NCBI GenBank assembly: GCA_030037695.1
Contig: JASHQF010000054.1
Location: 1 to 12,377 of the forward strand
Length of the DNA stretch: 12,377 nt
Origin: Thermoplasmata archaeon
Lineage (GTDB): Archaea; Thermoplasmatota; Thermoplasmata; Lutacidiplasmatales; UBA184
Direction: 5' to 3'
How positions within the stretch are numbered: position 1 is the stretch's first letter; the number at the start of each line of letters is the position of its first letter. This document shows, one piece after another, positions 1-8,102 of this stretch. The position numbers and the translations under genes were made by a program. The notes beneath the pieces are model-generated. The model saw only the letters and a list, made by a program, of their open reading frames with translations, made no database searches and was not told the DNA's origin.

Positions 1-724
1 GAGCCCCGACCTCGCGCGCGAACGCGGGGAACGAGCTCCCGGTCGAGGAGGTATTGTCGGCGAGGACGACCGCGCCCGGGTCGAGCCGGGACTGCACCGT
101 GGCGAGCTCGAAGGCGAGATGGGCCGGTGTGTGGAGGTCGTCGTGGAGGAACACGCCGATGCCGCTCACCTCCCGCACGAGCGTCGGGAGGAGCGCCTGC
201 GACGGGCCGAGGCGCAGGTCCCAGCCGGTCCGCAGCCCGTCCGGGATCGCCCAGCCGCTCTCGTGGCCGGGAGGTACCGCGACGATCGACTCCCCCGGCC
301 CGAGCTCGGCCGCGCGTTGACGGGTCGGGAGGTCGATCGAGTGGAGACGACCGTAACGGTTCCGGCGCAGCGCCGCGAGGAAGTGGGCGCTCGACACCCC
401 GCTCGAGACCCCCGCCTCCACGATCGCGCGGGGCCGGAGGAGACGGGCGATCGCGTACAGCTCGAACGGCGCCCGGATCTGCGCGTAGTTCGGCCGGCCG
501 GCGGCGAGGTGCCGGTGGCGGATCTCCTCCTCGAGCGGGAGGAGCTCCTCGAGCTCGCCGAGGACCGCGTCGAGCTCCCGCCGCCGCGCTCCGGTCAGCC
601 CGGCGATCCAGCCGAGGTTCGGGGTCGCCCGTCGGTCGCCGAGCGCCCGCCGCGCCCGCTCGATCGCGCTGCGCGTCTCGGAGGAGAGCGCGGAAAGCCG
701 AACGGCCGGGGGAGCCCGGATCAT
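1..724 (-). CDS. Class I SAM-dependent methyltransferase (Methyltransf_24-like), C-terminus cut by window edge
   Basis: 241 residues are visible and the end lies beyond the left edge. The ATG overlaps the stop of the preceding dph6 gene (ATGA), so the two are translationally coupled. After an alpha-helical N-terminal region of about 95 residues, the Rossmann-fold methyltransferase core begins. Motif I is VEAGVSSGVSS at residues 102-112 (acidic residue and glycines that hold SAM). An acidic residue at the end of strand 2 is D131 in HSIDLP. The motif GVFLHDDLHT (190-199) resembles the 'HDs-H' strand-4 motif of the Methyltransf_24 and cephalosporin-hydroxylase-like families, and ADNTSS follows at 222-227. 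The fold is read from these motifs; the substrate cannot be told. It is not Dph5, the known diphthine synthase, which belongs to the tetrapyrrole-methylase family. Being last in a pur-dph operon gives only a weak hint of a translation-related or small-molecule substrate. Confidence 0.8.
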   Translation of the reverse strand, partial: MIRAPPAVRLSALSSETRSAIERARRALGDRRATPNLGWIAGLTGARRRELDAVLGELEELLPLEEEIRHRHLAAGRPNYAQIRAPFELYAIARLLRPRAIVEAGVSSGVSSAHFLAALRRNRYGRLHSIDLPTRQRAAELGPGESIVAVPPGHESGWAIPDGLRTGWDLRLGPSQALLPTLVREVSGIGVFLHDDLHTPAHLAFELATVQSRLDPGAVVLADNTSSTGSSFPAFAREVGA

Positions 725-1425
725 CGGTGCCGGTGGTCGGCGGGACCTATGGCCTTGCTCATGAGGTGAGCGCTCGAGATGTCCAGGCGGGCGGTGGTCG
801 CCGTCACCTTCCGCTCGGTCGCCTCGATCGCGATCCGCGCCCGGAAGAACGGCGCGTCGACGACGAGGGTCTCGTACTCCCCTCCCTCGCCGGCGACGTG
901 GAGCGCCCGGACCTCCCGCGAGCGCCGGCCGAGCTCCGCCAGAACGGCGGTGTCCAGCCTCGCCCCGAGGAGCTCGGGGGAGAGCGGCTCGGCCGCGAGA
1001 TGGACGAAGCGGATGTCGAGACCGGCGTCGATCTCCTCGCGCACCACGCGCGCCGGGTCCTTCCTCCAGAGCGGAGCGTACAGGCGGCGCCGAAGCCGAT
1101 CCGCGACGCGGACGAGCCGCGCCCACTGGAACGAGGAGGCGATCGCCCCCGCCACGACCGGTCCGTCGGCGCCCGAGAGCGCCCGCTCGAGCGCGGCGAG
1201 CTCCGCCGCATCGTCCCCGGCCGGCACGTCGACCGCGCGATGGGCCTTGCCCCACGCCTCGGCCTGGAGCGCCACCAGATCGAGGTTCGGGGTGTGGAAG
1301 AGCCGCGACTCCGGATCGCGGGGCCGGAGCGTGAGGAGCTCGTCGACGGGCCAGCCCTGCGTCTCCGCTAGGTAGGCGGCATAGATCGAGTCCTTGCCGC
1401 CCGATACCAGGGCGGTCACCGTCAC
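721..1425 (-). CDS. dph6: Diphthine-ammonia ligase (Dph6-type ATP pyrophosphatase)
   Basis: A 234-residue protein of the Dph6/ATP_bind_4 family. The family enzyme adenylates the carboxylate of diphthine on elongation factor 2 with ATP and amidates it with ammonia, giving diphthamide. The N-terminal PP-loop is SGGKDS (residues 8-13). LFHTPNL (42-48), a segment AGAIASSFQW (92-101) leading to APLW (117-120), and the C-terminal signature AGEGGEYET (178-186) are typical of the family, and the length fits the short archaeal form. The start codon is GTG at 1425, preceded by GGGAG with a six-base spacer; a second GTG two codons later is possible. The gene begins 22 bases after purL and its TGA overlaps the next ATG. 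The function rests on family motifs; some archaeal paralogues in this family are not proven diphthamide enzymes. Confidence 0.87.
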   Translation of the reverse strand: MTVTALVSGGKDSIYAAYLAETQGWPVDELLTLRPRDPESRLFHTPNLDLVALQAEAWGKAHRAVDVPAGDDAAELAALERALSGADGPVVAGAIASSFQWARLVRVADRLRRRLYAPLWRKDPARVVREEIDAGLDIRFVHLAAEPLSPELLGARLDTAVLAELGRRSREVRALHVAGEGGEYETLVVDAPFFRARIAIEATERKVTATTARLDISSAHLMSKAIGPADHRHR

Positions 1426-1447
1426 CGGCGGCTCCCGCGCTTCCCGC

Positions 1448-3754
1448 TCACGGGAGGGAAAGCCCGCTCCGCCACCGCGGGTAGAGCGCCTCGAGGTCGA
1501 GCGAGGCGACGGGATCCGTACCCCACGTGAACGTGCCCCCTCCCGCCTTCACGGCCCCCAGGCGGGCCGTCGGGGTGCCACGGAGGTGCCGCTCGAAGGC
1601 GACCCGACGGTCCCGACGGACCTCGACCAGGAGCCGCGAGCTGCCCTCGGCCACGAGGGCGGCCGCCGGGCCCGAACTCCCGACCTGCGCGAGGTCGATC
1701 GCGAACCCGAGCCCCCCGCCGAACGCCATCTCCGGGGCCGCCACGCCGAGACCGCCGTCGGACAGGTCGTGCGCGGCGACGACCTCCCCCGCCTCCATCG
1801 CTCGGAGCAGACGACGGCCGAGCCGGGCGAGCCCGGCCGGATCCGGTGGAGGCACCGCGAGGCCGGCCCAGCCGCGACGGCGCGCGTACAGCGAACCCCC
1901 GAGCTCGGGTCGGGTCTCCCCGAGGAGGTAGAGCGGATCGTTCGAGCGCTTGAGGTCGCTCGTCGTCACCGGTCCGAGATCGGCGAGGAGGCCGGTCGCG
2001 AGCAGGACCGGGGACGGCGGGATCGCCGAGCCGAGGCCCCCGTTGTAGAAACTGACATTGCCGGAGGGGACCGCGAATCCCAGGGCGCGCGCCCCGTCCG
2101 CGAGACCCCGGACGACGTCGGCGAAATCCCCCAGGACCCGCGGGTCCTCGGGCGAGCCGAAGTTGAGGCAGTCGGAGAACGCGTCGGGTTTCGCCCCGAC
2201 CGCGAACAGGTTCCGCGCCGCCTCCTCGACGACGCCGACGGCCCCCCGGTACGGGTCCTCGCGGCAGGTCCACGGGTTCGCGGCGGTGGTGACCGCAAGG
2301 CCGGCCCGCCCGTCGCTCCGCGGCTGCAGCACCGCCGCGTCCCCATGCGCGGGGGAGAGAGGCTGGCCGTGGAGGGGCTTGACGACCGTGCGCCCGCGGA
2401 CCTCGTGGTCGTAGACCCGGATCACCGGCTCCCGCGAGACGACCGACGGGTCGAGCAGCAGCTCCTCGACCACGGGCCCGGCTTCGCGGGGGAGTTCGGG
2501 AACGGGGGGGCGCCTCGCCGACCGCGCCCTGGAACGGCGAGGCCGGCGGACCACGGGAGGCGCGACCCGGAAGGCCAGACGTAGCCGAGCCGCGGGGGCG
2601 CCGTGCCAGTCGATCGCCTCGTCGTGCCCCCGGACGACCTCCCCGACGCTCACCGCCAGCACGTCGTGATCCCGGTAGAGGCCCAGGACCTCCTCCTCGT
2701 GCTCCGGGCGGACATCGAGCAACATCCTCTCCTGGGACTCGGAGATCCAGATCTCCCACGGACGGAGACCTTCCTCCCGGAGCGGGACCCGCCCGAGATC
2801 GAGCCGCAGGCCGAGGCCCCCGGCCTGGGCGAGCTCGCCGGAGGCCGTGGCCAGGCCCCCCCCGCCGAGGTCCTTCACCCCGCGCACGAGGCCCCGTTCG
2901 AAGGCCGCGATCGACGCCCGGATGAGCGGCTCCTTGAGGATCGGGTTCCCGAGCTGGACGGCGCCTCGCGAGGTCGATTCGCTCTCGGCCGAGAGCTCCC
3001 GGGAAGCGAAGGCGACGCCGCCGATCCCGTCACGCCCGGTCCGCCCGCCCACCAGGAGGAGGCGATCTCCGGGCCGGTCGGCCCGGTTCGGGAGCGGCTT
3101 TCCGCTCGGCAGCCACCCCACGCACCCGACGTTGACGAGGGGGTTGACGACGAACGCGGGATCGAAGTAGATCCCTCCCGCGATCGTCGGTACGCCGACG
3201 CGGTTACCGTAGTCCCGGATCCCGGCGATGACGCCCGAGGCGAGGTAGCGCGGCGCCTTGGCGCCGGGCGGGATCGACGACGCCGGGGCGTCGAGCGGGC
3301 CGAACGCCAGGGGGTCGGCGAGACCGATCGGGCGGGCCCCGACGGCGAGGACGTCCCGCAGGATGCCGCCGATCCCGGTCGCCGCGCCGCCGTACGGTTC
3401 GATCGCGGAGGGGTGGTTGTGGGACTCGATCCGCAGCGCGTAGGCACCCCCGCCGGGGAACCGCATCACGCCGGCGTCGCCGGTCCCGAGCACGCGCGGG
3501 GGATGCAGCCCGGCGAACGCCCGTCGGAAGAACGGTCGCGAGCTTTTGTAGCTGCAGTGCTCGCTCCAGCTTTGGGCGATCCCGGAGAGCTCGACGTCCG
3601 TCGGCTCCCGTTCCGCGCTCCGGAAGTACGCTTGGATCCGACCGAGCTCCCGCCGGTCGAACCCGAGACCCCGGGCCGCGGAGAGACGCTCGAGCTCAGC
3701 CTCCGCGAGATCGCCGAGGGGGACGACCTCGACCCCGCTCGCCCACGCTGCCAT
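1448..3754 (-). CDS. purL: Phosphoribosylformylglycinamidine synthase subunit PurL (small type)
   Basis: A 768-residue catalytic subunit of the three-component FGAM synthase (PurS-PurL-PurQ). It converts FGAR, ATP and ammonia supplied by PurQ into FGAM, the fourth step of purine synthesis. Visible signatures are QSWSEHCSYK (61-70, with the conserved His66), ALRIESHNHPSAIEPYGGAA (106-125), TIAGGIYFDP (190-199), KDLGGGGLATA (294-304), NPWTCREDPYRGA (493-505) and the second-half motif AHDLSDGGLG (661-670), matching the two AIRS-like halves. The length fits small PurL. An Arg-rich linker (about 400-415) separates the halves. The ATG at 3754 lies 8 bases after the purS stop and opens directly into family sequence (residues GVEVVPLGDL); the open frame continues upstream only through purS in another frame. 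No purQ is present in the window. Confidence 0.97.
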   Translation of the reverse strand: MAAWASGVEVVPLGDLAEAELERLSAARGLGFDRRELGRIQAYFRSAEREPTDVELSGIAQSWSEHCSYKSSRPFFRRAFAGLHPPRVLGTGDAGVMRFPGGGAYALRIESHNHPSAIEPYGGAATGIGGILRDVLAVGARPIGLADPLAFGPLDAPASSIPPGAKAPRYLASGVIAGIRDYGNRVGVPTIAGGIYFDPAFVVNPLVNVGCVGWLPSGKPLPNRADRPGDRLLLVGGRTGRDGIGGVAFASRELSAESESTSRGAVQLGNPILKEPLIRASIAAFERGLVRGVKDLGGGGLATASGELAQAGGLGLRLDLGRVPLREEGLRPWEIWISESQERMLLDVRPEHEEEVLGLYRDHDVLAVSVGEVVRGHDEAIDWHGAPAARLRLAFRVAPPVVRRPRRSRARSARRPPVPELPREAGPVVEELLLDPSVVSREPVIRVYDHEVRGRTVVKPLHGQPLSPAHGDAAVLQPRSDGRAGLAVTTAANPWTCREDPYRGAVGVVEEAARNLFAVGAKPDAFSDCLNFGSPEDPRVLGDFADVVRGLADGARALGFAVPSGNVSFYNGGLGSAIPPSPVLLATGLLADLGPVTTSDLKRSNDPLYLLGETRPELGGSLYARRRGWAGLAVPPPDPAGLARLGRRLLRAMEAGEVVAAHDLSDGGLGVAAPEMAFGGGLGFAIDLAQVGSSGPAAALVAEGSSRLLVEVRRDRRVAFERHLRGTPTARLGAVKAGGGTFTWGTDPVASLDLEALYPRWRSGLSLP

Positions 3755-3762
3755 CGGCCGTC

Positions 3763-4035
3763 CTAGGCCGGGCGGATCGCTACGCGGTGGATCACGGGAT
3801 TCGCCAGCAGCCGCTCGACGGCGTCGCGGGCGAGCCCCATCGCCTCCGCTTCGGACGCCGCATCGCATTCGAGGTCGATGATCCGCGCGGTGGTGACCCG
3901 GCGGATGGCGGGAAGACCCAGGAGCCGGAGCGACTTCTCGATGCTCTCGGCCTCGGCATCGGCGACCCCGGCCTTGAGCTCGATCCGGACTTCGACGTGG
4001 AACGGGCCGCCCCGCCGTTCCGTCCCGTCCGCCAC
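3763..4035 (-). CDS. purS: Phosphoribosylformylglycinamidine synthase subunit PurS
   Basis: A 90-residue small subunit that bridges PurL and PurQ and helps pass ammonia between them. It has the PurS pattern: an opening strand VEVRIELKAGVADAEAESIE (14-33), a central RRVTTARIIDLE (45-56), and the diagnostic tail LLANPVIHRVAI (76-87). The reading frame is open far upstream, but family similarity starts near residue 12, and the GTG at 4035 is the nearest start codon before it. A TATA-like box centred about 24 bases upstream fits a leaderless transcript beginning at this GTG. It is the first gene of the minus-strand operon purS-purL-dph6-methyltransferase. Confidence 0.92.
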   Translation of the reverse strand: MADGTERRGGPFHVEVRIELKAGVADAEAESIEKSLRLLGLPAIRRVTTARIIDLECDAASEAEAMGLARDAVERLLANPVIHRVAIRPA

Positions 4036-4053
4036 ACCGGTCGAGCGAGGCGG

Positions 4054-4063
4054 ATTAGATAAC
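4054..4063 (-). promoter_or_regulatory. TATA box of the purS operon
   Basis: On the minus strand this reads GTTATCTAAT, an AT-rich island in otherwise GC-rich DNA. Its centre is about 24 bases before the GTG of purS. Archaeal TATA boxes lie about 26 bases before the transcription start, so the message would begin at or next to the start codon (leaderless). The core TTATCTA recurs in the promoter at 7844. Confidence 0.65.
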
Positions 4064-4253
4064 GGTAGGGACGAGCTCCTCCCGAGGCCACCCGTCGACG
4101 AGGCGACTTCCGCCGTTTGGCGTGTCGCGGGCGGAGCTCGTCCGGCCCCGTCGGAAAGGTCGATCCTGGGGGCCGCCGGTGTGCCTCCGCCACGACCCAA
4201 ACGTCTTTCAACGGGGTCCCGTTTCCCGAGGGCGAAGGTCGGGGTCCGCCACC

Positions 4254-4262
4254 GTGAATCTC
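4254..4262 (+). promoter_or_regulatory. Weak candidate promoter of the surface-protein gene
   Basis: The divergent intergenic stretch 4064-4283 shows no good plus-strand TATA box. GTGAATCTC is slightly AT-richer and lies at the right distance (about 26 bases) for a leaderless start at 4284. Another AT-richer patch is at 4197-4210 (CAAACGTCTTTCAA), which would give a leader of about 50 bases. Neither is convincing. Confidence 0.2.
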
Positions 4263-4283
4263 GACCTCCCCAGATTTGCAACC

Positions 4284-7200
4284 ATGATGGCTAAGGGACT
4301 TGCCGTAGGGCTCGCCGTCGTGACCGTGCTGAGCGCCCTGTTCGTCGTGGCGGGCGCACCCTCGAGCGCCCGGCCTCCCGTGGCGCTGCCGAGCGTCGAT
4401 CGGCCCGAGGCGATCACGCCGGTGCAGCCGGCGATCGCCTCGCCCGACCTCGGTTGGCAGACGCCCGTTCCCCTCGAGACCCAGACTCCCTCGAGCGCGA
4501 ACCTCGCGGGGATCGCCCAGTCCGCCGACGGGACGGGGATGATCGTCTGGCAGCGCGAGGGAGCCCTCGACACGCTGATGGCGACGCACTTCCTTCCGAA
4601 CAGCGCGGGGGACGCCGGGACGGACTGGCAGGTCCCGGTCCAGATCTCCACGGGCGAGAACTCGATCGGGTACACCTACAACGGCGCGGTCGGCATGGAT
4701 TCGGCCGGCGACGCGATGGCCGTCTACTACGAGTGGAACGGCGACGGCCACGGGTACACGATCTACGCCGTCTACTTCGAGCACGGCGTGGGCTGGAAGA
4801 CGCCGGTCGCGATCGACCAGTCGTTCGGCGACTCCTACGATCCCGTCGTCGCGATGAACGCCTTCGGCGACGCGGTCGTGGTCTGGTACGTCTGGACCGG
4901 TTCGACCTACAGCGTCTACTCGAACCACTACGTGCCCGGTTCCGGATGGGCTACGGCCGTCGAGGTCTCCGCCACCACGAACTACTCCTACGATCCGACC
5001 GTCGCCATCGACGGTAGCGGGAACGCGATCGCCGCCTGGGTCCAGAACGATGGGGGGAACCTCCACGTCTACGCGGCTCGCTACGCGACGACGTCGGGGT
5101 GGGGGGCGCCCCTCCTCGCCGAGACGAGCACCGACTACGCCTACGGCGCCGAGGTCGCGATGGACCCGGAAGGGAACGGGATCGTCGCCTGGGAGGAGTA
5201 CGACGGCCAGTTCAACGTTTGGGCGAAGCTGTACGTCAACACCTCGGGGTGGCAGACGGCGACCGACGTCAAGGGGAACACCTACTACGCGGGGTACGCC
5301 GCCCCGTCGGTCACGATCAACGAGGGGAACGCGACCGTGGTCTGGTCGAACGCCAACTCGGGCGGTACCGAGCAGGTGTACATCAACCGGTACGTTTCCG
5401 GCAAAGGCTGGGCGGGCGAGGTCGACATCTCGGGCACGGGCAGCCCCGCGTACGGCGGGGACGTCGCGATGGACCCGACGGGCAATATCACCGTGACCTA
5501 CCAGTATGCCCCGCCCGGCACGACGCCGGCGAACGAGGTCGTCAACGAGGCGGCCCGGTACGACCAGGCGACGAGCACGTGGTCGTACACCCAGCTCGAT
5601 GACGAACGGGTGGGGGACGGCGCCCCGCTCGTGGCGATCGACGGTCAGGGCAACGCGCTCTCCGTCTGGACGTACAACGACAACGGATCCGGGACGCTCC
5701 GCAACGGCCTCCTCACGAACTACTACGCGTCGGCGACCGGCTGGGAGCTCTACTACGACGCCCAGCAGGCGGACTGGGATTCCGATCTGCAGCCCGCCTG
5801 GCTCCAGCTGGAGAGCAACGCGAAGGGGGACGCGATCTTCTCGTTCACGCAGGACGACGGCCCGATCTGGCAGGGGTACGCCGCCCTGTACAACCCGGCG
5901 ACCGGCTGGGGACCCGTGACCCGGATCGAGAACATGACCTACTCGAGCGTCGCCGAGGAATGGTCGGCGATCGACGGCGCGGGCAACGCGATCGTCCTGT
6001 TCAAGACGTCGAACGCCACCCAGTACAACATCTACGCGACGTACTACGCCGTCGGCAGCGGCTGGGGCACGCCGATCCGCCTCGACAACGCGGCGGGGAG
6101 CAACAAGTTCTGGCTCCGCGTCGCGCTCAACGACGAGGGGAACGGCGTCGCCGCGTGGGAGGAGTACAACGGGACGAACTGGAACAACTACGCGGCGTTC
6201 TTCAACGGGACGACCCGCACGTGGAGCGCCCCGTCCGAGGTGCAGTCGACCCTCTCGTACGTCGGGAGCGACGTCGTCGGGATCGACGGGCGCGGGGACG
6301 TGATGACCGTCTACGAGGCGTGGAACGGCTCGGCGTACAACAACTACGCGAGCCTGTACAAGGTCGGCGTCGGCTGGGAGGCCCCGGTCCAGATCTCCAC
6401 CAACGGGACGAACCCGGGCGAGGCCTACGCCCTCACGATGAACGACGCCGGGTACGCGGCGGTGAGCTGGGGCCAGACGTCCGGCAACGTGAGCGTCGCC
6501 GCGGTCAACGTCTACAGCCCGACGACCGGCTGGGGCAAGGATACGACGTTCGTTTCGGGTTCCGGGGACGAAGGACCCGGGATCCCCTCGCTCGACGGGG
6601 CGGGGGATGCGCTGCTCGCCTACGATTCCTGGAACGGTACCCAGTGGATCGCCTACGCCGTGACGAAGGCGGCCGGCGGCTCGTGGGGTACCCCGGTCCA
6701 GCTGAGCTCGGGCTCCGGCGACGCGACCGGCCTCACCTCCGCGCTCGATTACCAGGGGACGGGCTACGTCGCCTGGACGCAGTACAACGGCGCCGGCTAC
6801 GACATCGTGAGCCGGAAGTACACGAGCGGCGTCGGCTGGGGCGCCCCCGAGACCGTGAACCAGCCGGCGCCCGCGACCCCCGCCAGCGACACGGGGAGCC
6901 CGATCCTCGGGACCGACGGGCACGGCGACGCCATCCTCGGTTGGAACCAGTGGGACGACGGCGCGCTCCTACCGTACGCCGCGGAGTACCTCGCCGGGAC
7001 CGGCGCGCCCTCGCTCACGGTCACCGCCCCCGCCAACGGCAGCCTCACGAACCACAACTCGGTGACGGTCGCCGGCACGACCGACCCCGGCGCCACCGTG
7101 ACGATCGACGGCGGCGCGGTCGCCGTCGCGCTCAACGGCTCGTTCTCGGCGACGTACTCGCTCGCCGACGGGACCCACACGTTCGAGATCGTGGCGACGA

Positions 7201-7691
7201 ACGGGGCCGGCGACTCGACCTCCGCCGCGACGACCGTGACGGTCGAGACGACGCCCCCGAGCCTCGCGATCACCTCCCCCTTGGCCGGCACGACCGTCAC
7301 CGTCCCGACGGTGGTCGTGACCGGTACGGCCGAAGTCGGCACGACGCTCGTCATCAACGGCTACGCGGTCGCCGTCACCAGCGCGGGGACGTTCTCGGTG
7401 GAGCTCCCGCTTACGCCAGGGGCGAACACGATCATCGCCACCGACACGGACCCCGCCGGCAATTCGGCGACCCGGACCCTGACCGTCACGTACAGCAACC
7501 CCGTGCCCGCAGCGCAGTCGTCGATCACGTCGCTCACGGCGATGAACGAGCTCCTCCTCGGCCTGGTCGTCGCCGCGCTCGCGGTCGGTGTGGCGAGCCT
7601 GTTCCTGCGGGCGAGGCGACCGCCGGGGCCGATGGGACCTCCGAAGGAAGTCGCTCCGCCCCCGTACGCGGAGGGGCCCCCGAAACCGTAG
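4284..7691 (+). CDS. Membrane-anchored cell-surface protein with 16 propeller-like repeats and two Ig-like domains
   Basis: 1135 residues. The chosen ATG (followed by a second ATG) opens straight into a hydrophobic signal segment at residues 5-24, so the upstream in-frame codons are unlikely to be used. From about residue 58 to 907 there are sixteen diverged repeats of about 53 residues. Each starts with a Trp, usually as G-W-x-x-P/A, followed by a strand like VAMDxxGNAxVxW and an aromatic strand like YAxxYxxGxG. This is the pattern of beta-propeller blades; sixteen blades would fit two eight-bladed propellers. Two Ig-like domains follow (about 909-990 and 993-1069; the second contains the motif TSPLAGTTVTVPTVVVTGTA), resembling bacterial Ig or glucodextranase-B-type domains. 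A membrane segment lies at about 1090-1108, followed by RARR and a Pro-rich cytoplasmic tail. There are many Asn-X-Ser/Thr sites and no catalytic motif that I recognise. It is probably held outside the cell and used for binding or adhesion; the ligand is unknown. Confidence 0.85.
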   Translation: MMAKGLAVGLAVVTVLSALFVVAGAPSSARPPVALPSVDRPEAITPVQPAIASPDLGWQTPVPLETQTPSSANLAGIAQSADGTGMIVWQREGALDTLMATHFLPNSAGDAGTDWQVPVQISTGENSIGYTYNGAVGMDSAGDAMAVYYEWNGDGHGYTIYAVYFEHGVGWKTPVAIDQSFGDSYDPVVAMNAFGDAVVVWYVWTGSTYSVYSNHYVPGSGWATAVEVSATTNYSYDPTVAIDGSGNAIAAWVQNDGGNLHVYAARYATTSGWGAPLLAETSTDYAYGAEVAMDPEGNGIVAWEEYDGQFNVWAKLYVNTSGWQTATDVKGNTYYAGYAAPSVTINEGNATVVWSNANSGGTEQVYINRYVSGKGWAGEVDISGTGSPAYGGDVAMDPTGNITVTYQYAPPGTTPANEVVNEAARYDQATSTWSYTQLDDERVGDGAPLVAIDGQGNALSVWTYNDNGSGTLRNGLLTNYYASATGWELYYDAQQADWDSDLQPAWLQLESNAKGDAIFSFTQDDGPIWQGYAALYNPATGWGPVTRIENMTYSSVAEEWSAIDGAGNAIVLFKTSNATQYNIYATYYAVGSGWGTPIRLDNAAGSNKFWLRVALNDEGNGVAAWEEYNGTNWNNYAAFFNGTTRTWSAPSEVQSTLSYVGSDVVGIDGRGDVMTVYEAWNGSAYNNYASLYKVGVGWEAPVQISTNGTNPGEAYALTMNDAGYAAVSWGQTSGNVSVAAVNVYSPTTGWGKDTTFVSGSGDEGPGIPSLDGAGDALLAYDSWNGTQWIAYAVTKAAGGSWGTPVQLSSGSGDATGLTSALDYQGTGYVAWTQYNGAGYDIVSRKYTSGVGWGAPETVNQPAPATPASDTGSPILGTDGHGDAILGWNQWDDGALLPYAAEYLAGTGAPSLTVTAPANGSLTNHNSVTVAGTTDPGATVTIDGGAVAVALNGSFSATYSLADGTHTFEIVATNGAGDSTSAATTVTVETTPPSLAITSPLAGTTVTVPTVVVTGTAEVGTTLVINGYAVAVTSAGTFSVELPLTPGANTIIATDTDPAGNSATRTLTVTYSNPVPAAQSSITSLTAMNELLLGLVVAALAVGVASLFLRARRPPGPMGPPKEVAPPPYAEGPPKP

Positions 7692-7843
7692 GTCCCCCTC
7701 CGGACTCCCGCGTCGCGGGGGGACGGCCGACCGGCTCTCGGGGCGGCGTTCTCCCTGCCCTTCGCGGGAGCCGAGCGCGGCCTCGAGACGAGCGTCGGGA
7801 GGGGATCGTGCGGGCCGCGGGAGGCCGGCGGGCGCGCAAAGAC

Positions 7844-7850
7844 TTATCTA
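7844..7850 (+). promoter_or_regulatory. TATA box of the small-protein operon
   Basis: TTATCTA, preceded by the A-rich GCAAAGAC that could act as a TFB-recognition element. It stands out in the 201-base GC-rich gap after the surface-protein gene. Transcription would start near 7872, leaving a leader of about 20 bases before the ATG at 7893. The core is identical to that of the purS promoter. Confidence 0.65.
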
Positions 7851-7857
7851 GGGGGAC

Positions 7858-7862
7858 TTTTT
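7858..7862 (+). terminator. Possible T-tract terminator after the surface-protein gene
   Basis: TTTTT is the only T-run in the 201 bases after the stop at 7691. Archaeal termination often uses T-tracts, but this one lies just downstream of the next TATA box, so it may simply be part of that promoter. Confidence 0.2.
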
Positions 7863-7892
7863 CGCCCCGGCGGCTCGGGGGGGCCGGCGGGC

Positions 7893-8066
7893 ATGGAGGA
7901 GTTCATCTGCAGCGTGGAATTCCTCAGGGGCCCGGCGGACCTCCTGGCGAGGGTTTCGAGCGAGGCGGGCGGGGTCCGGGAGTACCGGGACCCGATCGCC
8001 GGTACGGTGATCGATCAGGTCGTCAACGACCTTCAAGAGGAGTTCGAATCCGCCCCGTCGACCTAG
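7893..8066 (+). CDS. Small conserved-looking protein of unknown function, 57 residues
   Basis: ATG to TAG with no recognised family. It is acidic and soluble: an opening strand-like MEEFICSVEFLRGP, a helix around 16-25, GVREYRDPIAGTVIDQVV at 27-44, and an amphipathic acidic helix DLQEEFES (46-53). There is one Cys (residue 6) and no CX2C pair, signal peptide or membrane segment. Support for it being real: a clear TATA box 46 bases upstream, GC-rich codon third positions like its neighbours, and its place at the head of a same-strand group 36 bases before the RAM-domain gene. The pattern (short strand, helix, strand, helix) could form a small alpha/beta fold, but I do not know its role. A G-rich stretch before the ATG is a weak ribosome-binding site. 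Confidence 0.6.
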   Translation: MEEFICSVEFLRGPADLLARVSSEAGGVREYRDPIAGTVIDQVVNDLQEEFESAPST

Positions 8067-8093
8067 GTCTCGACGGAAAGGGGCATTCGCAGC

Positions 8094-8098
8094 GGAGG
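8094..8098 (+). promoter_or_regulatory. Shine-Dalgarno site of the RAM-domain gene
   Basis: GGAGG four bases before the ATG at 8103, a perfect match to the archaeal anti-Shine-Dalgarno. It favours this ATG over the in-frame GTG codons at 8154 and 8166, which lie closer to the recognisable domain. Confidence 0.6.
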
Positions 8099-8102
8099 GG
8101 AG

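Noticed and set aside
3755..3868. Upstream extension of purL to 3868
   Set aside because: The extra 38 residues are Arg-rich, overlap purS in another frame, and have no match to PurL; the ATG at 3754 sits right after the purS stop.
4122..4283. Upstream extension of the surface-protein ORF
   Set aside because: It would bury the signal segment behind 54 charged residues; the ATG pair at 4284 places the hydrophobic stretch at the N-terminus.
3792..6923. 1043-codon minus-strand frame opposite the surface-protein gene
   Set aside because: Antisense shadow of a strongly GC-biased gene with repeats; Arg/Val/Gly-rich with no recognisable domain. Its end runs through purS in the wrong frame.
4440..7007. 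Possible DNA tandem repeat or CRISPR-like array in the surface-protein gene
   Set aside because: The units are similar only at protein level, vary in length and are not exact DNA repeats with spacers.
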